Assembly: GCF_000293885.2 (NCBI RefSeq)
Contig: NZ_CP010945.1
Coordinates: 6,158,001 to 6,222,000, forward strand
DNA from: Pseudomonas fluorescens NCIMB 11764
GTDB taxonomy: Bacteria > Pseudomonadota > Gammaproteobacteria > Pseudomonadales > Pseudomonadaceae
Direction: 5' to 3'
DNA: 64,000 nucleotides
Below the pieces are notes generated by a model, which was not told the origin of the DNA, searched no databases, and saw only the letters and a program-made list of their open reading frames with translations. The translations under genes were made by a program, and so were the position numbers. Shown here piece after piece: positions 1 through 9,459 of this stretch (within the stretch, counting starts at the first letter, position 1; each line of letters opens with the position of its first letter).

Positions 1-797
1 GACTTATTATCGACAGGGCTAGCGGTAGTCCAAAGAACGAAGCGAGAATCATCTTTCCACAATTTTATTTCAAGATTTACTGAGTACGGCATTGTGCAAC
101 GGTAGTTGAAGTCACCCATCGGTGCTTCTGGCGGGATGCCTTTCATTTCACGCGGCGGAGCGAGTTTAAATTGCAGTTCGCCATCAACACGATTCACGTA
201 AACAGTCGGGTGGCTAGCGAAAAACGGATCATAGAGCGTACCAGGGTGTACGAAGGCAAAGTGCGAAAAGTCTGTGAAGTTTTCCCAGCGCCGCTCAGCC
301 ACAGTCTCCCAAATATACGAATCGGCAACGATTACCTGCATGTCGGGATTATCGAAATCGCTGAGGTATGGAATCTGGGTGCAATCGAAGCTGTTATCCA
401 GTCGCACCCACACGATGTCGTATTTCACCTCACAATCGAACGAGGAAATCTTGGCTCGAGGAGAAATGCTTTTGTCAGGGCAAGCAGGGATTAGTTGACA
501 TGCTCCAGCCTCATCGTACCGCCAACCGTGATAGGGACATTCGAGATAATCCTTGCCTGCGTTGCTGCAGATGCGGCCGATGGAAAGCTGTGCCGAACGA
601 TGAGCACACCGGTCAGCAGCAGCGATGATCTTAGAGTTTAACCTGGCCAACACCAATTTCTCGCCTAGCAAGGTGACGCCCATAGGGCCATGCCCACTGG
701 CGTTGGCGCGTTCGAATTCATTGAGGGTACAAACTGGATGCCAGAAGTGGCGAAGGTAAGTCTTGTCTTCTAGCAACGGCTTGAGCTGATCTTTCAC
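1..797 (-). CDS. ndmB: N3-demethylase NdmB, Rieske non-heme iron oxygenase (3' end outside window)
   Basis: Rieske oxygenase that removes the N3-methyl group of theobromine/3-methylxanthine as formaldehyde, using electrons from a separate reductase (NdmD, not in the window). Reading the minus strand from the GTG at 797 gives an open frame of 265 codons running off the window edge. A GAGGA ribosome-binding site lies 7 nt upstream, so a GTG start fits. The Rieske [2Fe-2S] ligands are C64-A-H66 and C87-P-Y-H90. The mononuclear-iron segment reads ENFTDFSHFAFVHPGTL. The sequence agrees closely with what I recall of P. putida CBB5 NdmB (about 355 aa), so roughly the last 90 residues are missing. 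It is a diverged paralogue of the Rieske protein at 3373-4428. The assignment as NdmB rather than another N-demethylase rests on recalled sequence. Confidence 0.9.
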   Translation of the reverse strand, partial: MKDQLKPLLEDKTYLRHFWHPVCTLNEFERANASGHGPMGVTLLGEKLVLARLNSKIIAAADRCAHRSAQLSIGRICSNAGKDYLECPYHGWRYDEAGACQLIPACPDKSISPRAKISSFDCEVKYDIVWVRLDNSFDCTQIPYLSDFDNPDMQVIVADSYIWETVAERRWENFTDFSHFAFVHPGTLYDPFFASHPTVYVNRVDGELQFKLAPPREMKGIPPEAPMGDFNYRCTMPYSVNLEIKLWKDDSRFVLWTTASPVDNK

Positions 798-857
798 TTG
801 AGTGTCCTCAGGGCTAGGAAATGCTGGTCTTATTGTTCTAAACCAAAAGCGTCTACA

Positions 858-889
858 AGGTTTACCAGAATCCATATCTGGTATACCAG
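858..889. promoter_or_regulatory. Tandem operator upstream of ndmB
   Basis: A perfect 12-bp palindrome CTGGTATACCAG (878-889) is preceded by a degenerate copy matching 9 of 12 positions (857-868). The two centres are 21 bp apart, two helical turns. The same motif and the same spacing occur upstream of ndmA (3212-3244). The GTATAC core resembles operators of GntR/FadR-family repressors, and such a regulator is encoded at 1202. Binding is inferred. Confidence 0.55.
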
Positions 890-1066
890 CATAGTCGGTT
901 TTTTTGACGTGCAGCGAGTTTTCGCTGCACGCCGGAAAGGTCGTGCTGGGTGATTTCAGAGAGCAGATTTCGTGCCAAAATGAAGGCACTACAATCCCTC
1001 CGGGATGCTATACCATTGAAAAATCGGCAAATTTTTATTGAAGTAGGACAGAAAGTCTCTTAATCG

Positions 1067-1095
1067 TGTATACAAGACCAAGAGTATTTGTGCAC
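1067..1095. promoter_or_regulatory. Putative GntR-family operator upstream of the regulator gene
   Basis: TGTATACA (1067-1074) is a perfect palindrome. A GTGCAC palindrome follows at 1090-1095, centred 22 bp away. The segment AAGAGTATTTGT (1080-1091) recurs inverted in the porin promoter (2794-2805). Autoregulation by the GntR protein encoded at 1202 is inferred. Confidence 0.45.
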
Positions 1096-1201
1096 CGAAT
1101 TTGTTTCTAACGGTGACACCAGCCACGGCCGTGTTACATTTTGGTGCCGTGTTCGATCACCATGACAGCTCTTAGAGCCGTAAGGCACCAAAGGTAAATC
1201 A

Positions 1202-1864
1202 ATGCTGACCCAGACAATCGTTGCAGCCATATCTGATGCGATCTACCACCGCAGGCTTCCACCCGGTACGAAGCTGAATGAGCGAGAGATCGCAGAGCTA
1301 TTCAACGTTAGCCGCACAGTCGTCCGCCAGGCCCTCATCCGACTATCTCAAGACAAGCTGGTGGAAATCTCACCCAAGCGCTCAACAAGCGTTTGGTGTC
1401 CTACATTTGACGATGCCTTCGAGCTCTACCAAATGCTCTTGGTACTCGAAAGCGGTGTGATTGATCAATTAATTCAGTGCATAACTGAACAACAGTTAGA
1501 AGAACTAAAAGTTCACACCCAAAAGGAACATACTGCCCATCAATGCGGACTGGATGATGAAGGAGATAAATTAGGAAGAGGCTTTCATTCGCTTCTTATT
1601 TCCTTTCTTGGAAATAATACTATCAATCAGATTCACTCCCAACTACGACGCCGTGAAGCGTTGATAAATGCCCTATACCGAGTTGGGTTCGACTACTGCA
1701 AGCTCAGGAATGAACATACACAACTCGTGACATGCTTAGAGCGCAAAGATGCTGTGTCAGCCAAAGAGCTTCTGGCGTCACATTACAACCTGGTTATCAA
1801 AGGTTACAAGTTTGACGCTGCCCGCTCACCTGAGATAAACCTAAAATTTGCCCTAAGAGTCTGA
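1202..1864 (+). CDS. GntR-family (FadR/FCD subfamily) transcriptional regulator
   Basis: Predicted metabolite-responsive DNA-binding repressor of 220 aa. The N-terminal winged HTH (about residues 5-70) contains the GntR pattern PPGTKLNEREIAELFNVSRT followed by VRQALIRLSQDKLVE. The remaining ~150 residues fit the helical FCD effector domain, with conserved-type histidines near the middle and end (FHSLLISF, SHYNLV). It lies between ndmB and a porin, in the middle of the methylxanthine genes. GTATAC-type palindromes occur upstream of itself, the porin, ndmA and ndmB. That layout makes it the best candidate for the caffeine-responsive regulator (a GntR protein, sometimes called CafR, is reported for such loci). 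The effector and targets are inferred. Confidence 0.85.
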   Translation: MLTQTIVAAISDAIYHRRLPPGTKLNEREIAELFNVSRTVVRQALIRLSQDKLVEISPKRSTSVWCPTFDDAFELYQMLLVLESGVIDQLIQCITEQQLEELKVHTQKEHTAHQCGLDDEGDKLGRGFHSLLISFLGNNTINQIHSQLRRREALINALYRVGFDYCKLRNEHTQLVTCLERKDAVSAKELLASHYNLVIKGYKFDAARSPEINLKFALRV

Positions 1865-1901
1865 ACAAGAAAAAGGGGGCATAGCCCCCACCCTTGTTCA
1901 G
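1861..1901. terminator. Bidirectional terminator shared by the regulator and porin genes
   Basis: A long hairpin: outer stem CTGAACAAG (1861-1869) pairs with CTTGTTCAG (1893-1901) and inner stem GGGGGC pairs with GCCCCC. The stop codons of both convergent genes lie inside the outer stem, so one structure ends both transcripts. Confidence 0.8.
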
Positions 1902-2689
1902 AAATAATATTTTACTATTGCACTTGTTACATTCTGATTTGTATCGTATGCACTTGTATTTTCAATCCCATATTTATTAGACCAGTAATCATACTCAATT
2001 CCAACGTAAATTTTACTTGGAGTACTCCAAAAAGCTTTACCGATATCGTACTTAATTTGCGGATTGAAATGGAAATTATGCTTCAATCCGTACTTATCCC
2101 CTAGAACCCAATCAATATAGCCATCAACTACGATATTACTTTTCCCAACTGGGACCGTATACGACCAAACGGGTGTAACTTGCCAGCCTCCCATACCTTC
2201 CCCACCCTCAGGTTTCCGATAGTAGAAATTAAGCATGAAGTAATCGAATCCCGGTAAAGAAAGATCGAACCCTGGCCCGACCAAATAATTCACCTGATCA
2301 TCACGCCCGCTGCTTCTGTTGTTATCCCACTCAATTGCCGTCGCGACAAGCACATCCTTAACTATACCCCAGCTATAATCATTTCCTGTAATTTTGGACA
2401 ATGAAAATCTAGGCGAGTATTCAGAATACATCCCATGATGCCCGTCATATGCTGTTTGCGCCCCAGGATACCAATAGTTATCGATAAAAAAGAAGAAATC
2501 CCCCCACTCCCATGCGCTCGTATGTTCAAACGTAATGATCTGCATTCGTCTTGGATCAACTTTGAAATCTTTACCATATTGATAGCTAATACTTTCCTGA
2601 TGCCATAACAGCTTGCCATCGGCTTGGCTTATCGGCGCTACTACTGCAGCGGATAGAAGCAGGCATGCCTTTATTATCTTATCTTTCAC
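1898..2689 (-). CDS. Tsx-like outer-membrane nucleoside/purine channel
   Basis: Predicted outer-membrane beta-barrel channel of 263 aa. It has a signal peptide (MKDKIIKACLLLSAAVVAPISQA, cleavage about residue 23), alternating aromatic beta strands and a C-terminal Phe (VKYYF), the usual barrel-assembly signal. Its composition and length resemble the Tsx nucleoside-specific channel family. Next to N-demethylase genes it probably admits methylxanthines, which are purine-like, into the periplasm. It converges on the GntR gene and shares its terminator. A perfect TTGTATACAA palindrome lies about 100 bp upstream of its start. The substrate is inferred from context. Confidence 0.75.
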   Translation of the reverse strand: MKDKIIKACLLLSAAVVAPISQADGKLLWHQESISYQYGKDFKVDPRRMQIITFEHTSAWEWGDFFFFIDNYWYPGAQTAYDGHHGMYSEYSPRFSLSKITGNDYSWGIVKDVLVATAIEWDNNRSSGRDDQVNYLVGPGFDLSLPGFDYFMLNFYYRKPEGGEGMGGWQVTPVWSYTVPVGKSNIVVDGYIDWVLGDKYGLKHNFHFNPQIKYDIGKAFWSTPSKIYVGIEYDYWSNKYGIENTSAYDTNQNVTSAIVKYYF

Positions 2690-2787
2690 TCACTCTCTCC
2701 TAATAACCTGACCCAGAAGTCAGGCATTCCACCAGCAAGATGTGAGCCAAAATGAAAACCACAAATTCGTTAGCCATACAATTAATA

Positions 2788-2797
2788 TTGTATACAA
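2788..2797. promoter_or_regulatory. Putative operator upstream of the porin gene
   Basis: Perfect palindrome TTGTATACAA with flanking ACAAATACTCTT (2794-2805), the inverse of a segment in front of the GntR gene. It has the same GTATAC core as the sites at 878-889 and 1067-1074. A binding site for the local FadR-type regulator is inferred. Confidence 0.5.
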
Positions 2798-3211
2798 ATA
2801 CTCTTTGTTACTTAAATTCTCACGAAATTCTTGTCAGATTAGAGATCCATCAATCTTGTTACATTGGTATGTAACTTATCCCTCCAAAAGTCAGTAAATA
2901 ATTATTGGCTTTGCTTGAGAAATTTGTATTTTCACTCAAAGATATTATCAAATCTATTGACCCAACTTAAATGCTGTGCACTAAAACCGCACAGGGTGTA
3001 GCACTGGATGTAACGAATTGGTGCGCGGTACCCGTTTCTTCTGTTTCTTTTCCACCGATAGCGATCCGACGCGCTCAAAGCTGCTAGCTAGAGCGAATGA
3101 GCAAATTACTTAGCTAACACTCTAAAAATCGATGCCTCGTATCTGCGCGTTTTATTGCTGTTCATCCTGACGGCTAACGGTTGACACAGTTCTTAAAAAT
3201 GGCCTACATTT

Positions 3212-3277
3212 CTGGTGTACCAGATTAGAAACCTGATGTACCAGCGGTATGATTGGTGTAAATACAAGATGTACCTA
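3212..3277. promoter_or_regulatory. Tandem operators upstream of ndmA
   Basis: CTGGTGTACCAG (3212-3223) and CTGATGTACCAG (3233-3244) have centres exactly 21 bp apart, matching the arrangement at ndmB. More degenerate copies follow: TTGGTGTA near 3253-3260 and GATGTACC at 3268-3275. They lie 95-160 bp before the ndmA start. Cooperative dimer binding on one DNA face is the likely reading. Confidence 0.55.
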
Positions 3278-3372
3278 GTGTTTACCCTTTCTGTGAGTAG
3301 AAGTAGGAGACATAGCAGTCGGGTAATCCAACTGCTTCAAACATAACAACGTCATCCACAAAGGCTACATAC

Positions 3373-4428
3373 ATGGAACAGGCAATCATTAATGATGAAC
3401 GGGAATATCTTCGCCATTTCTGGCATCCCGTGTGTACTGTAACTGAGCTTGAAAAAGCGCACCCTTCCAGCCTCGGCCCTCTGGCCGTTAAGTTGCTAAA
3501 TGAACAACTCGTTGTCGCCAAGCTAGGCGAAGAGTACGTCGCGATGCGCGATAGGTGCGCTCATCGATCAGCTAAGCTTTCCTTGGGTACAGTAAGTGGA
3601 AACCGCCTACAGTGCCCCTATCATGGATGGCAATATGATACGCATGGTGCTTGCAAGCTCGTACCAGCGTGCCCCAACAGCCCAATACCCAACAAGGCTA
3701 AGGTTGATCGCTTCGATTGCGAAGAACGTTATGGATTGATTTGGGTTCGATTGGACTCTAGTTTTGACTGCACTGAGATCCCCTACTTTAGTGCAGCCAA
3801 CGATCCTAGATTGCGTATTGTTATCCAAGAACCTTACTGGTGGGATGCGACCGCTGAGCGTAGATGGGAAAATTTTACAGATTTTTCTCACTTTGCATTC
3901 ATTCACCCCGGCACACTTTTCGATCCAAACAATGCTGAACCTCCGATTGTTCCTATGGATCGATTCAATGGTCAGTTCCGGTTTATCTACGACACTCCGG
4001 AAGATATGGCTGTTCCTAATCAGGCTCCAATTGGGTCATTCTCGTATACTTGCAGCATACCGTTTGCTATTAACCTTGAAGTATCTAAATACTCCAGCAA
4101 TTCGCTGCATGTATTGTTCAATGTGTCATGTCCAGTAGACGATCACACAACGAAAAACTTCCTGATCTTCGCCAGGGAACAATCGGACGACTCGGATTAC
4201 CTACACATTGCATTTAATGATCTCGTCTTTGCTGAAGACAAACCGGTAATTGAATCCCAGTGGCCTAAAGATGCGCCAGCAGATGAGGTCTCAGTAATCG
4301 CAGACAAAGTTTCGATTCAATATCGAAAATGGCTGCGAGAACTAAAAGAAGCTCACAAAGAAGGGTCGCAAGCCTTCCGAAGTGCTTTGTTAGACCCAGT
4401 CATTGAAAGCGATAGGAGCTACACATAA
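3373..4428 (+). CDS. ndmA: N1-demethylase NdmA, Rieske non-heme iron oxygenase
   Basis: Catalyses N1-demethylation of caffeine to theobromine, releasing formaldehyde, with electrons from reductase NdmD. The protein is 351 aa, the family length for NdmA. Rieske ligands are C62-A-H64 and C81-P-Y-H84. The catalytic iron region is ENFTDFSHFAFIHPGTL, with H173 and H178. N282 and F286 are present, the residues I recall as contacting caffeine in the NdmA structure. The sequence matches recalled P. putida CBB5 NdmA almost throughout. It is preceded by paired operators and followed by its own terminator. Its partner ndmB is divergently placed beyond the regulator and porin. The reductase and the N7-demethylation genes (ndmC/D/E) are not visible and probably lie left of the window. 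Confidence 0.93.
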   Translation: MEQAIINDEREYLRHFWHPVCTVTELEKAHPSSLGPLAVKLLNEQLVVAKLGEEYVAMRDRCAHRSAKLSLGTVSGNRLQCPYHGWQYDTHGACKLVPACPNSPIPNKAKVDRFDCEERYGLIWVRLDSSFDCTEIPYFSAANDPRLRIVIQEPYWWDATAERRWENFTDFSHFAFIHPGTLFDPNNAEPPIVPMDRFNGQFRFIYDTPEDMAVPNQAPIGSFSYTCSIPFAINLEVSKYSSNSLHVLFNVSCPVDDHTTKNFLIFAREQSDDSDYLHIAFNDLVFAEDKPVIESQWPKDAPADEVSVIADKVSIQYRKWLRELKEAHKEGSQAFRSALLDPVIESDRSYT

Positions 4429-4444
4429 CTTAATAAAGCATTAG

Positions 4445-4472
4445 GTGGCGTTTTCAACGCCACCTTTTTTGA
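4445..4472 (+). terminator. Rho-independent terminator after ndmA
   Basis: Stem GGTGGCG (4445-4451) / CGCCACC (4459-4465) with a 7-nt loop, followed by a T run. It sits just after the ndmA stop. Confidence 0.9.
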
Positions 4473-4484
4473 AAGTAAAAAAGA

Positions 4485-4504
4485 CGGCCTCAAAAGAGGC
4501 CGTA
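4485..4504 (-). terminator. Rho-independent terminator after the formaldehyde dehydrogenase gene
   Basis: Perfect 8-bp stem ACGGCCTC / GAGGCCGT with a 4-nt loop. On the minus strand it is followed by a T run, so it terminates the leftward dehydrogenase transcript. With 4445-4472 it forms a convergent terminator pair. Confidence 0.8.
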
Positions 4505-4614
4505 AACTCGCTGCTATGTGGACTTTTGGGAGGGACTGAATGAGTAAAAATCTAGCATGTTGCCGTCAAGGTCGCGATCGCTATGAATACTTTAACTTTT
4601 TGGATGGGTAAGTA

Positions 4615-5742
<1,128 letters not shown>

Positions 5743-5855
5743 TTATTATGGTTTGGAGACCTCAGTTTATCTTCACAAGAAAGGATTAGGTATTCAAAGG
5801 AACGTGAAATACAGACAAAACGACGTTGATATCAGACACCGAGGAGAAACATAAA

Positions 5856-6851
5856 ATGCACGAAGAATTTGGTAAAACAAGAAATATTGATATTGTAATT
5901 TACCCTGAATTCAAGTCATTTGAGGCGATTGGCCCAATGACCGTCTTCACTTATGCGAACAAAATCCTGCAGGCAAGTGGATCGCTTGACCGATATCACC
6001 TTACTCTTCGCTCAACTACTATCGGCCCGGTAATTTCGGATACAGAAATATCATTCCAAGCGACCGACACCCTCGAGAGCATTGAAGCCTCAAACTCTGT
6101 TCTTCTTGTTGGAGCCCATGACATACAACGACTCGCGAATGAAAATAGAGAACTCATACACTGGATTACTCATAACGCCCAGAAGGTTGACCGATTTGCT
6201 GCATTATGCTCCGGAGCTTTTTTTCTAGCAGCAACTGGCTTACTAAATGGTCGTCGGGCCACTACTCATTGGCGAATGGCTGGTGAATTCCAATCTAGTT
6301 TCCCTAATGTAATCATGGATATAGATTCGATTTTTATTCGCGACGGAAATCTTTGGACTTCCGCCGGCGTCAGTGCATCCATAGATCTGGCTCTAGCGTT
6401 CGTAGAAGAGGATCATGGACATAAGCTCGCCCTTGAGGTGGCACAAGACCTTGTTATATATCTCAAACGTCCTGGTGGTCAGTCCCAATTCAGCACAAAC
6501 CTGATGACTCAAAAAACTCAACTATCAAGTCTTCGACAGACACAAGAATGGGTATTTGACAATTTAGATCAAAAAATTAATGTTTCGATGATGGCAGATC
6601 GCGCCTCAATGAGCACACGCCATTTCACTCGATTATTTCAAAAAGAGGTTGGTATGTGCCCTTCCGAGTTCCTGGAGAAATCTCGTATTGACTTCGCAAG
6701 GCGCTTGTTAAGCGGAGATGATCTGCCTCTAAAAACTATAGCCTTCAAAGCTGGATTCACCAGCTCTGATCACATGCGACTAACATTCAAGAAGCATCTT
6801 TCAGTAACCCCTAAAGAATACCGTAGCCGCTTCGTTAAAAGTTATGGATAA
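5856..6851 (+). CDS. AraC-family regulator with N-terminal DJ-1/PfpI (GATase1-like) domain
   Basis: Transcriptional activator of the GlxA/FtrA type, 331 aa. I prefer the ATG at 5856 because GAGGAG lies 9 nt upstream. An in-frame TTG at 5826 has no better site. The N-terminal ~190 residues form a class-I amidotransferase-like fold with the nucleophile-elbow-like segment ALCSGAFFLAATGLL. The C-terminal ~100 residues are a double HTH (MADRASMSTRHFTRLFQKE and IAFKAGFTSSDHMRLTFKKH). Members of this group often sense amines or N-methyl compounds. It is transcribed divergently from the formaldehyde dehydrogenase gene, which it may control. The effector is unknown. Confidence 0.85.
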   Translation: MHEEFGKTRNIDIVIYPEFKSFEAIGPMTVFTYANKILQASGSLDRYHLTLRSTTIGPVISDTEISFQATDTLESIEASNSVLLVGAHDIQRLANENRELIHWITHNAQKVDRFAALCSGAFFLAATGLLNGRRATTHWRMAGEFQSSFPNVIMDIDSIFIRDGNLWTSAGVSASIDLALAFVEEDHGHKLALEVAQDLVIYLKRPGGQSQFSTNLMTQKTQLSSLRQTQEWVFDNLDQKINVSMMADRASMSTRHFTRLFQKEVGMCPSEFLEKSRIDFARRLLSGDDLPLKTIAFKAGFTSSDHMRLTFKKHLSVTPKEYRSRFVKSYG

Positions 6852-8131
6852 AGCCATCACACAAACGCCTCTAATATAAATAACTTATAGGATCTCCCAT
6901 ATAACTTCTTTGAAATTTTCGATCATCCAGGTCCCATTGCTGCATCGAGGCGATACTTAGCAATTCAAATAGCGCCTTGTGCCCTATGGTAAAACGACCC
7001 AGAGGTTCGATAAGCAAGCGGGTACCGTGGATGGGGAGAGAATGTGGCGTGTGGTCCTCATCAGCGGACCGACGCAGCGGATTGCTAATTAGCACGTAAC
7101 GATTAAGACGTCTGGGGCATTCAATGAAACGTACACCATGGTAACGAGCCCCATTGACTGAACAAAATATCTAATACCGATTGGTGTCACGACGCCAGAG
7201 AGACTTTCAAAAGTGTTAAACATAGATCCATTTTTTCCGTGCTTCCCCTTGGCGAGACGTAAGCGACGATGGCCACACCCTATGCACCAACCCTTCACTG
7301 AAGGCCCATACCCGCAGTGATGTGAATACCAAAGCGGTGAAGTATTGCGAGGAGTTGAATATAACAGTCGCGGTACCTCGCTTTGCGGTGGGAACCACAT
7401 CGAATCAATCTTGCTATTGGCAAGTAAATACAGGGCCTCGGCCCCCCCCCCTTCCATGAGCGTCCAGCCAACGCACCTTCTGAACTCCAGCATTCAGGAC
7501 GATGGTGTCCGCGTATTTATAAGCTGACGTATTACCCCTTTACGTCAGAATTTTAATGCGCCAACGAAACTCATACCCCAAACCGCTCAAAGCCCAATTT
7601 GTTTAGGAATGCCTTCAACCCGGTTCGACCATCTCCAGCGTTGCCATCCACCGAACCGATGGGCATGCGCGCAGGTAACAGTATGCGGCGTTGCTGCTGG
7701 GCGATCATTGGATAGAAACCCACTTGCTCCAATTGATCCATATGGTGCCTGGTTGCGCGGCGCCCTCCCCGAGCACTACGATGAACTTCGCCGCTGCCGC
7801 AGAGTCCAAGATCCTAAATGATTCGCGCTTTGCTCAGATCAATTTCATACTTCTCTGTTATGTATTCAACCCATAGTCTCCCATCAATTTTCAATCCGAA
7901 ATCCTTACTCCACTCCTTCAAGCTGTGATGAGCATTCACACCGAATATGCCAAACAACAACACAGGTGCTTGTAACTTTGGATGGTACCTCTCTCCGGAG
8001 CGAGGGCACTTTCGACGCCTTGTTAGAAGACTTGGTTAGCGCAAAAGAGAGCGATCACATCGAAGCTCTTACCAAGCGCTTAAGTTACGAATTTTCTAAT
8101 TACCGAAGCTGTTATTCGGTTTTCCAGTCGC
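6852..8131. other. Degenerate region between the AraC gene and the ccm end
   Basis: About 1.3 kb with only short overlapping frames, none with a convincing start and length. It contains an MFS transporter relic (about 7215-7490) and a C homopolymer (7441-7450). 6871-7095 (minus) encodes a 74-residue frame rich in plausible protein sequence (LIEPLGRFTIGHKALFELL) that I cannot assign. I see no intact gene. Confidence 0.5.
7216..7493 (-). pseudogene. Relic of an MFS transporter (glucarate-type permease family)
   Basis: Two minus-strand frames join into one protein similar to the GudP/ExuT-type MFS loop between helices 4 and 5. The first (7089-7493 frame) reads GAEALYLLANSKIDSMWFP, resembling the family's AEAPVFPANSKIVSMWFP. 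The second (7216-7398 frame) continues PTAKRGTATVIFNSSQYF, matching the ERGTAxAIFNSxQYF signature. A frameshift separates them and neither end is complete, so this is a decayed fragment. Confidence 0.6.
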
Positions 8132-8242
8132 TTACTGGCTGGCCACATTGCCAGAGTGTGTATGGACCGGACACTGTGGGCAAAAGTAATCTGTTGATGA
8201 TCTGCATTTGCTGAGCAGGGTGATACGAGCAACGACGGTCAT
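8132..8242 (-). pseudogene. Truncated 5' end of an unidentified gene downstream of ccmI
   Basis: On the minus strand AGGAAA precedes an ATG at 8242 at proper distance, giving MTVVARITLLSKC and then a frame that looks non-native and stops at 8132 (36 residues). The strong ribosome-binding site and native-looking first ~11 residues suggest a real gene that followed ccmI and was cut by a rearrangement near 8205-8215. The opening resembles small ABM-type monooxygenase-fold proteins, but too little remains to say. Confidence 0.35.
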
Positions 8243-8256
8243 GGTTGCGTTTCCTG

Positions 8257-9459
8257 TTATTTATCCGGGCTATCGATGGTCAGTTGTTGCGGCGCGGTGG
8301 TGCTGCTGGCCAGGGGCTGGCTGCGACCGATCCACTCGCCCGCGGTCGGTTGACCGGCGCGGGAGATGCGCGCAACCAGTTGGACTTCAAGGAAGTTCGA
8401 CAGTTTCAACTGCGGCATCATTGCATCGCCATCGCCCAATTCGACGGTGGCCGGCAGATCGGCCACGGTCAGGCGTTTGGCCGCCAATGGCGCCGGTGGG
8501 CCAGAGGTGGCGCGGGCGAAAATGAACACGCTGTCACCCGGCTGGACCTTGGCCTTCAGGTCGGCCGCCAGGTCCACCCGGACCTTGAGCAGCGCTGCCG
8601 GCTTGGCTGCTGGCGCCTCGGCAACCTTGCCACCGCTGGCCACCAGTTTCTCGCTGGCGCGAGTAATACCGCCCTGCAGCGCGATACGGGATTGGTCGTC
8701 TGGCGGCAGTTGCTCCAGCAGGCGATTCCAGTAATCGATGGCTTCCTGATAACGCTGGCCTTCGAAGGCAGCGATGCCCAACAGGCCCAGGCTGGTGACT
8801 TCTTTCGGATCGGCCTTGAGTGCTTCGTCCGTCAGCGCCTGGACCTTGTCCGACCACTTCTTGCCATCGGCGAAATACTGCGCCTGGGCCCATTGCCCCA
8901 ACAGTTCAGGCTGGCGCCCGGCCAGGTTGACGGTGCGCTCGAAGACCTTCGCCGCATCACCCGGACGCTCCTGGGTCATGTAGGTGCGACCGAGAAAGTA
9001 CAGCGCTTCGGCAGAATCGGGCTGCGCCGCGACCGCACGCTCCAGGCGTCGGGTCATCTCTTCCATCGACTGCGGCGCCTGGGCGAATTCCCGGGTCAGC
9101 TCGACTTTATCGCTGGCACCGAAATGAAGGTACAGGCCCAGGCCCAGCACCGGCACCAGGATGGCCGCCAGCAACGGTGCCGCCTTGCCCAGGCGCGTCA
9201 CCCGCGGCGCGGCAACGCCTTCGGTGTCGGCAAGCAGTTCACGGGCAGCTTCGGCGCGGCCGGCGTCCATTTGCGCGGCATCGAGCACGCCCTCTTGCTG
9301 CTGAACCTGCAGTTCAGCCACGCGCTCCTGATACAGCGCCACGTTCAGGGCAGTACGATCCTCTTCGAGCTGGGCGCGACGGCTGCGCAGAACGGGGATC
9401 AACAGAAAACTCAGGGCTACCAGGAGCAGCAGACCTGCAGCGAGCCAGAAATCAATCAT
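8257..9459 (-). CDS. ccmI: Cytochrome c maturation protein CcmI (TPR protein)
   Basis: Apocytochrome c chaperone that presents the CXXCH peptide to the heme ligation complex at the outer face of the inner membrane. 400 aa. An N-terminal membrane helix (residues 3-23) and a second helix near residues 93-113 ([19 protein letters not shown]) bracket a cytoplasmic loop. The periplasmic part carries TPR-like repeats ([44 protein letters not shown]). It is the last gene of the operon, overlapping the ccmH stop by 4 nt. No clear terminator follows, and a truncated ORF and relic DNA come next. Confidence 0.93.
   Translation of the reverse strand: MIDFWLAAGLLLLVALSFLLIPVLRSRRAQLEEDRTALNVALYQERVAELQVQQQEGVLDAAQMDAGRAEAARELLADTEGVAAPRVTRLGKAAPLLAAILVPVLGLGLYLHFGASDKVELTREFAQAPQSMEEMTRRLERAVAAQPDSAEALYFLGRTYMTQERPGDAAKVFERTVNLAGRQPELLGQWAQAQYFADGKKWSDKVQALTDEALKADPKEVTSLGLLGIAAFEGQRYQEAIDYWNRLLEQLPPDDQSRIALQGGITRASEKLVASGGKVAEAPAAKPAALLKVRVDLAADLKAKVQPGDSVFIFARATSGPPAPLAAKRLTVADLPATVELGDGDAMMPQLKLSNFLEVQLVARISRAGQPTAGEWIGRSQPLASSTTAPQQLTIDSPDK

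Larger units (their letters stand above)
798..1201. other. Divergent regulatory region between ndmB and the GntR gene
   Basis: About 400 bp with no convincing gene. It holds the ndmB operators (858-889) and the GTATAC-type site before the regulator (1067-1095). A-rich stretches near 1020-1040 could be promoter DNA, but I cannot fix a -35/-10 pair with confidence. Confidence 0.5.
2690..3372. other. Divergent intergenic region between the porin and ndmA
   Basis: About 680 bp, mostly AT-rich, with no convincing gene. It contains a porin-side operator (2788-2797) and tandem CTGGTGTACCAG-type sites before ndmA (3212-3277). The middle part (2850-3150) shows no feature I can name. Confidence 0.5.

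Noticed and set aside
171..494. Plus-strand frames in the first 800 bases
   Set aside because: They are antisense to the NdmB frame, which has both Rieske motifs and a good ribosome-binding site.
7441..7450. Homopolymeric C tract as a phase-variation site
   Set aside because: It lies in a decayed pseudogene fragment, so length changes would have no gene to switch.
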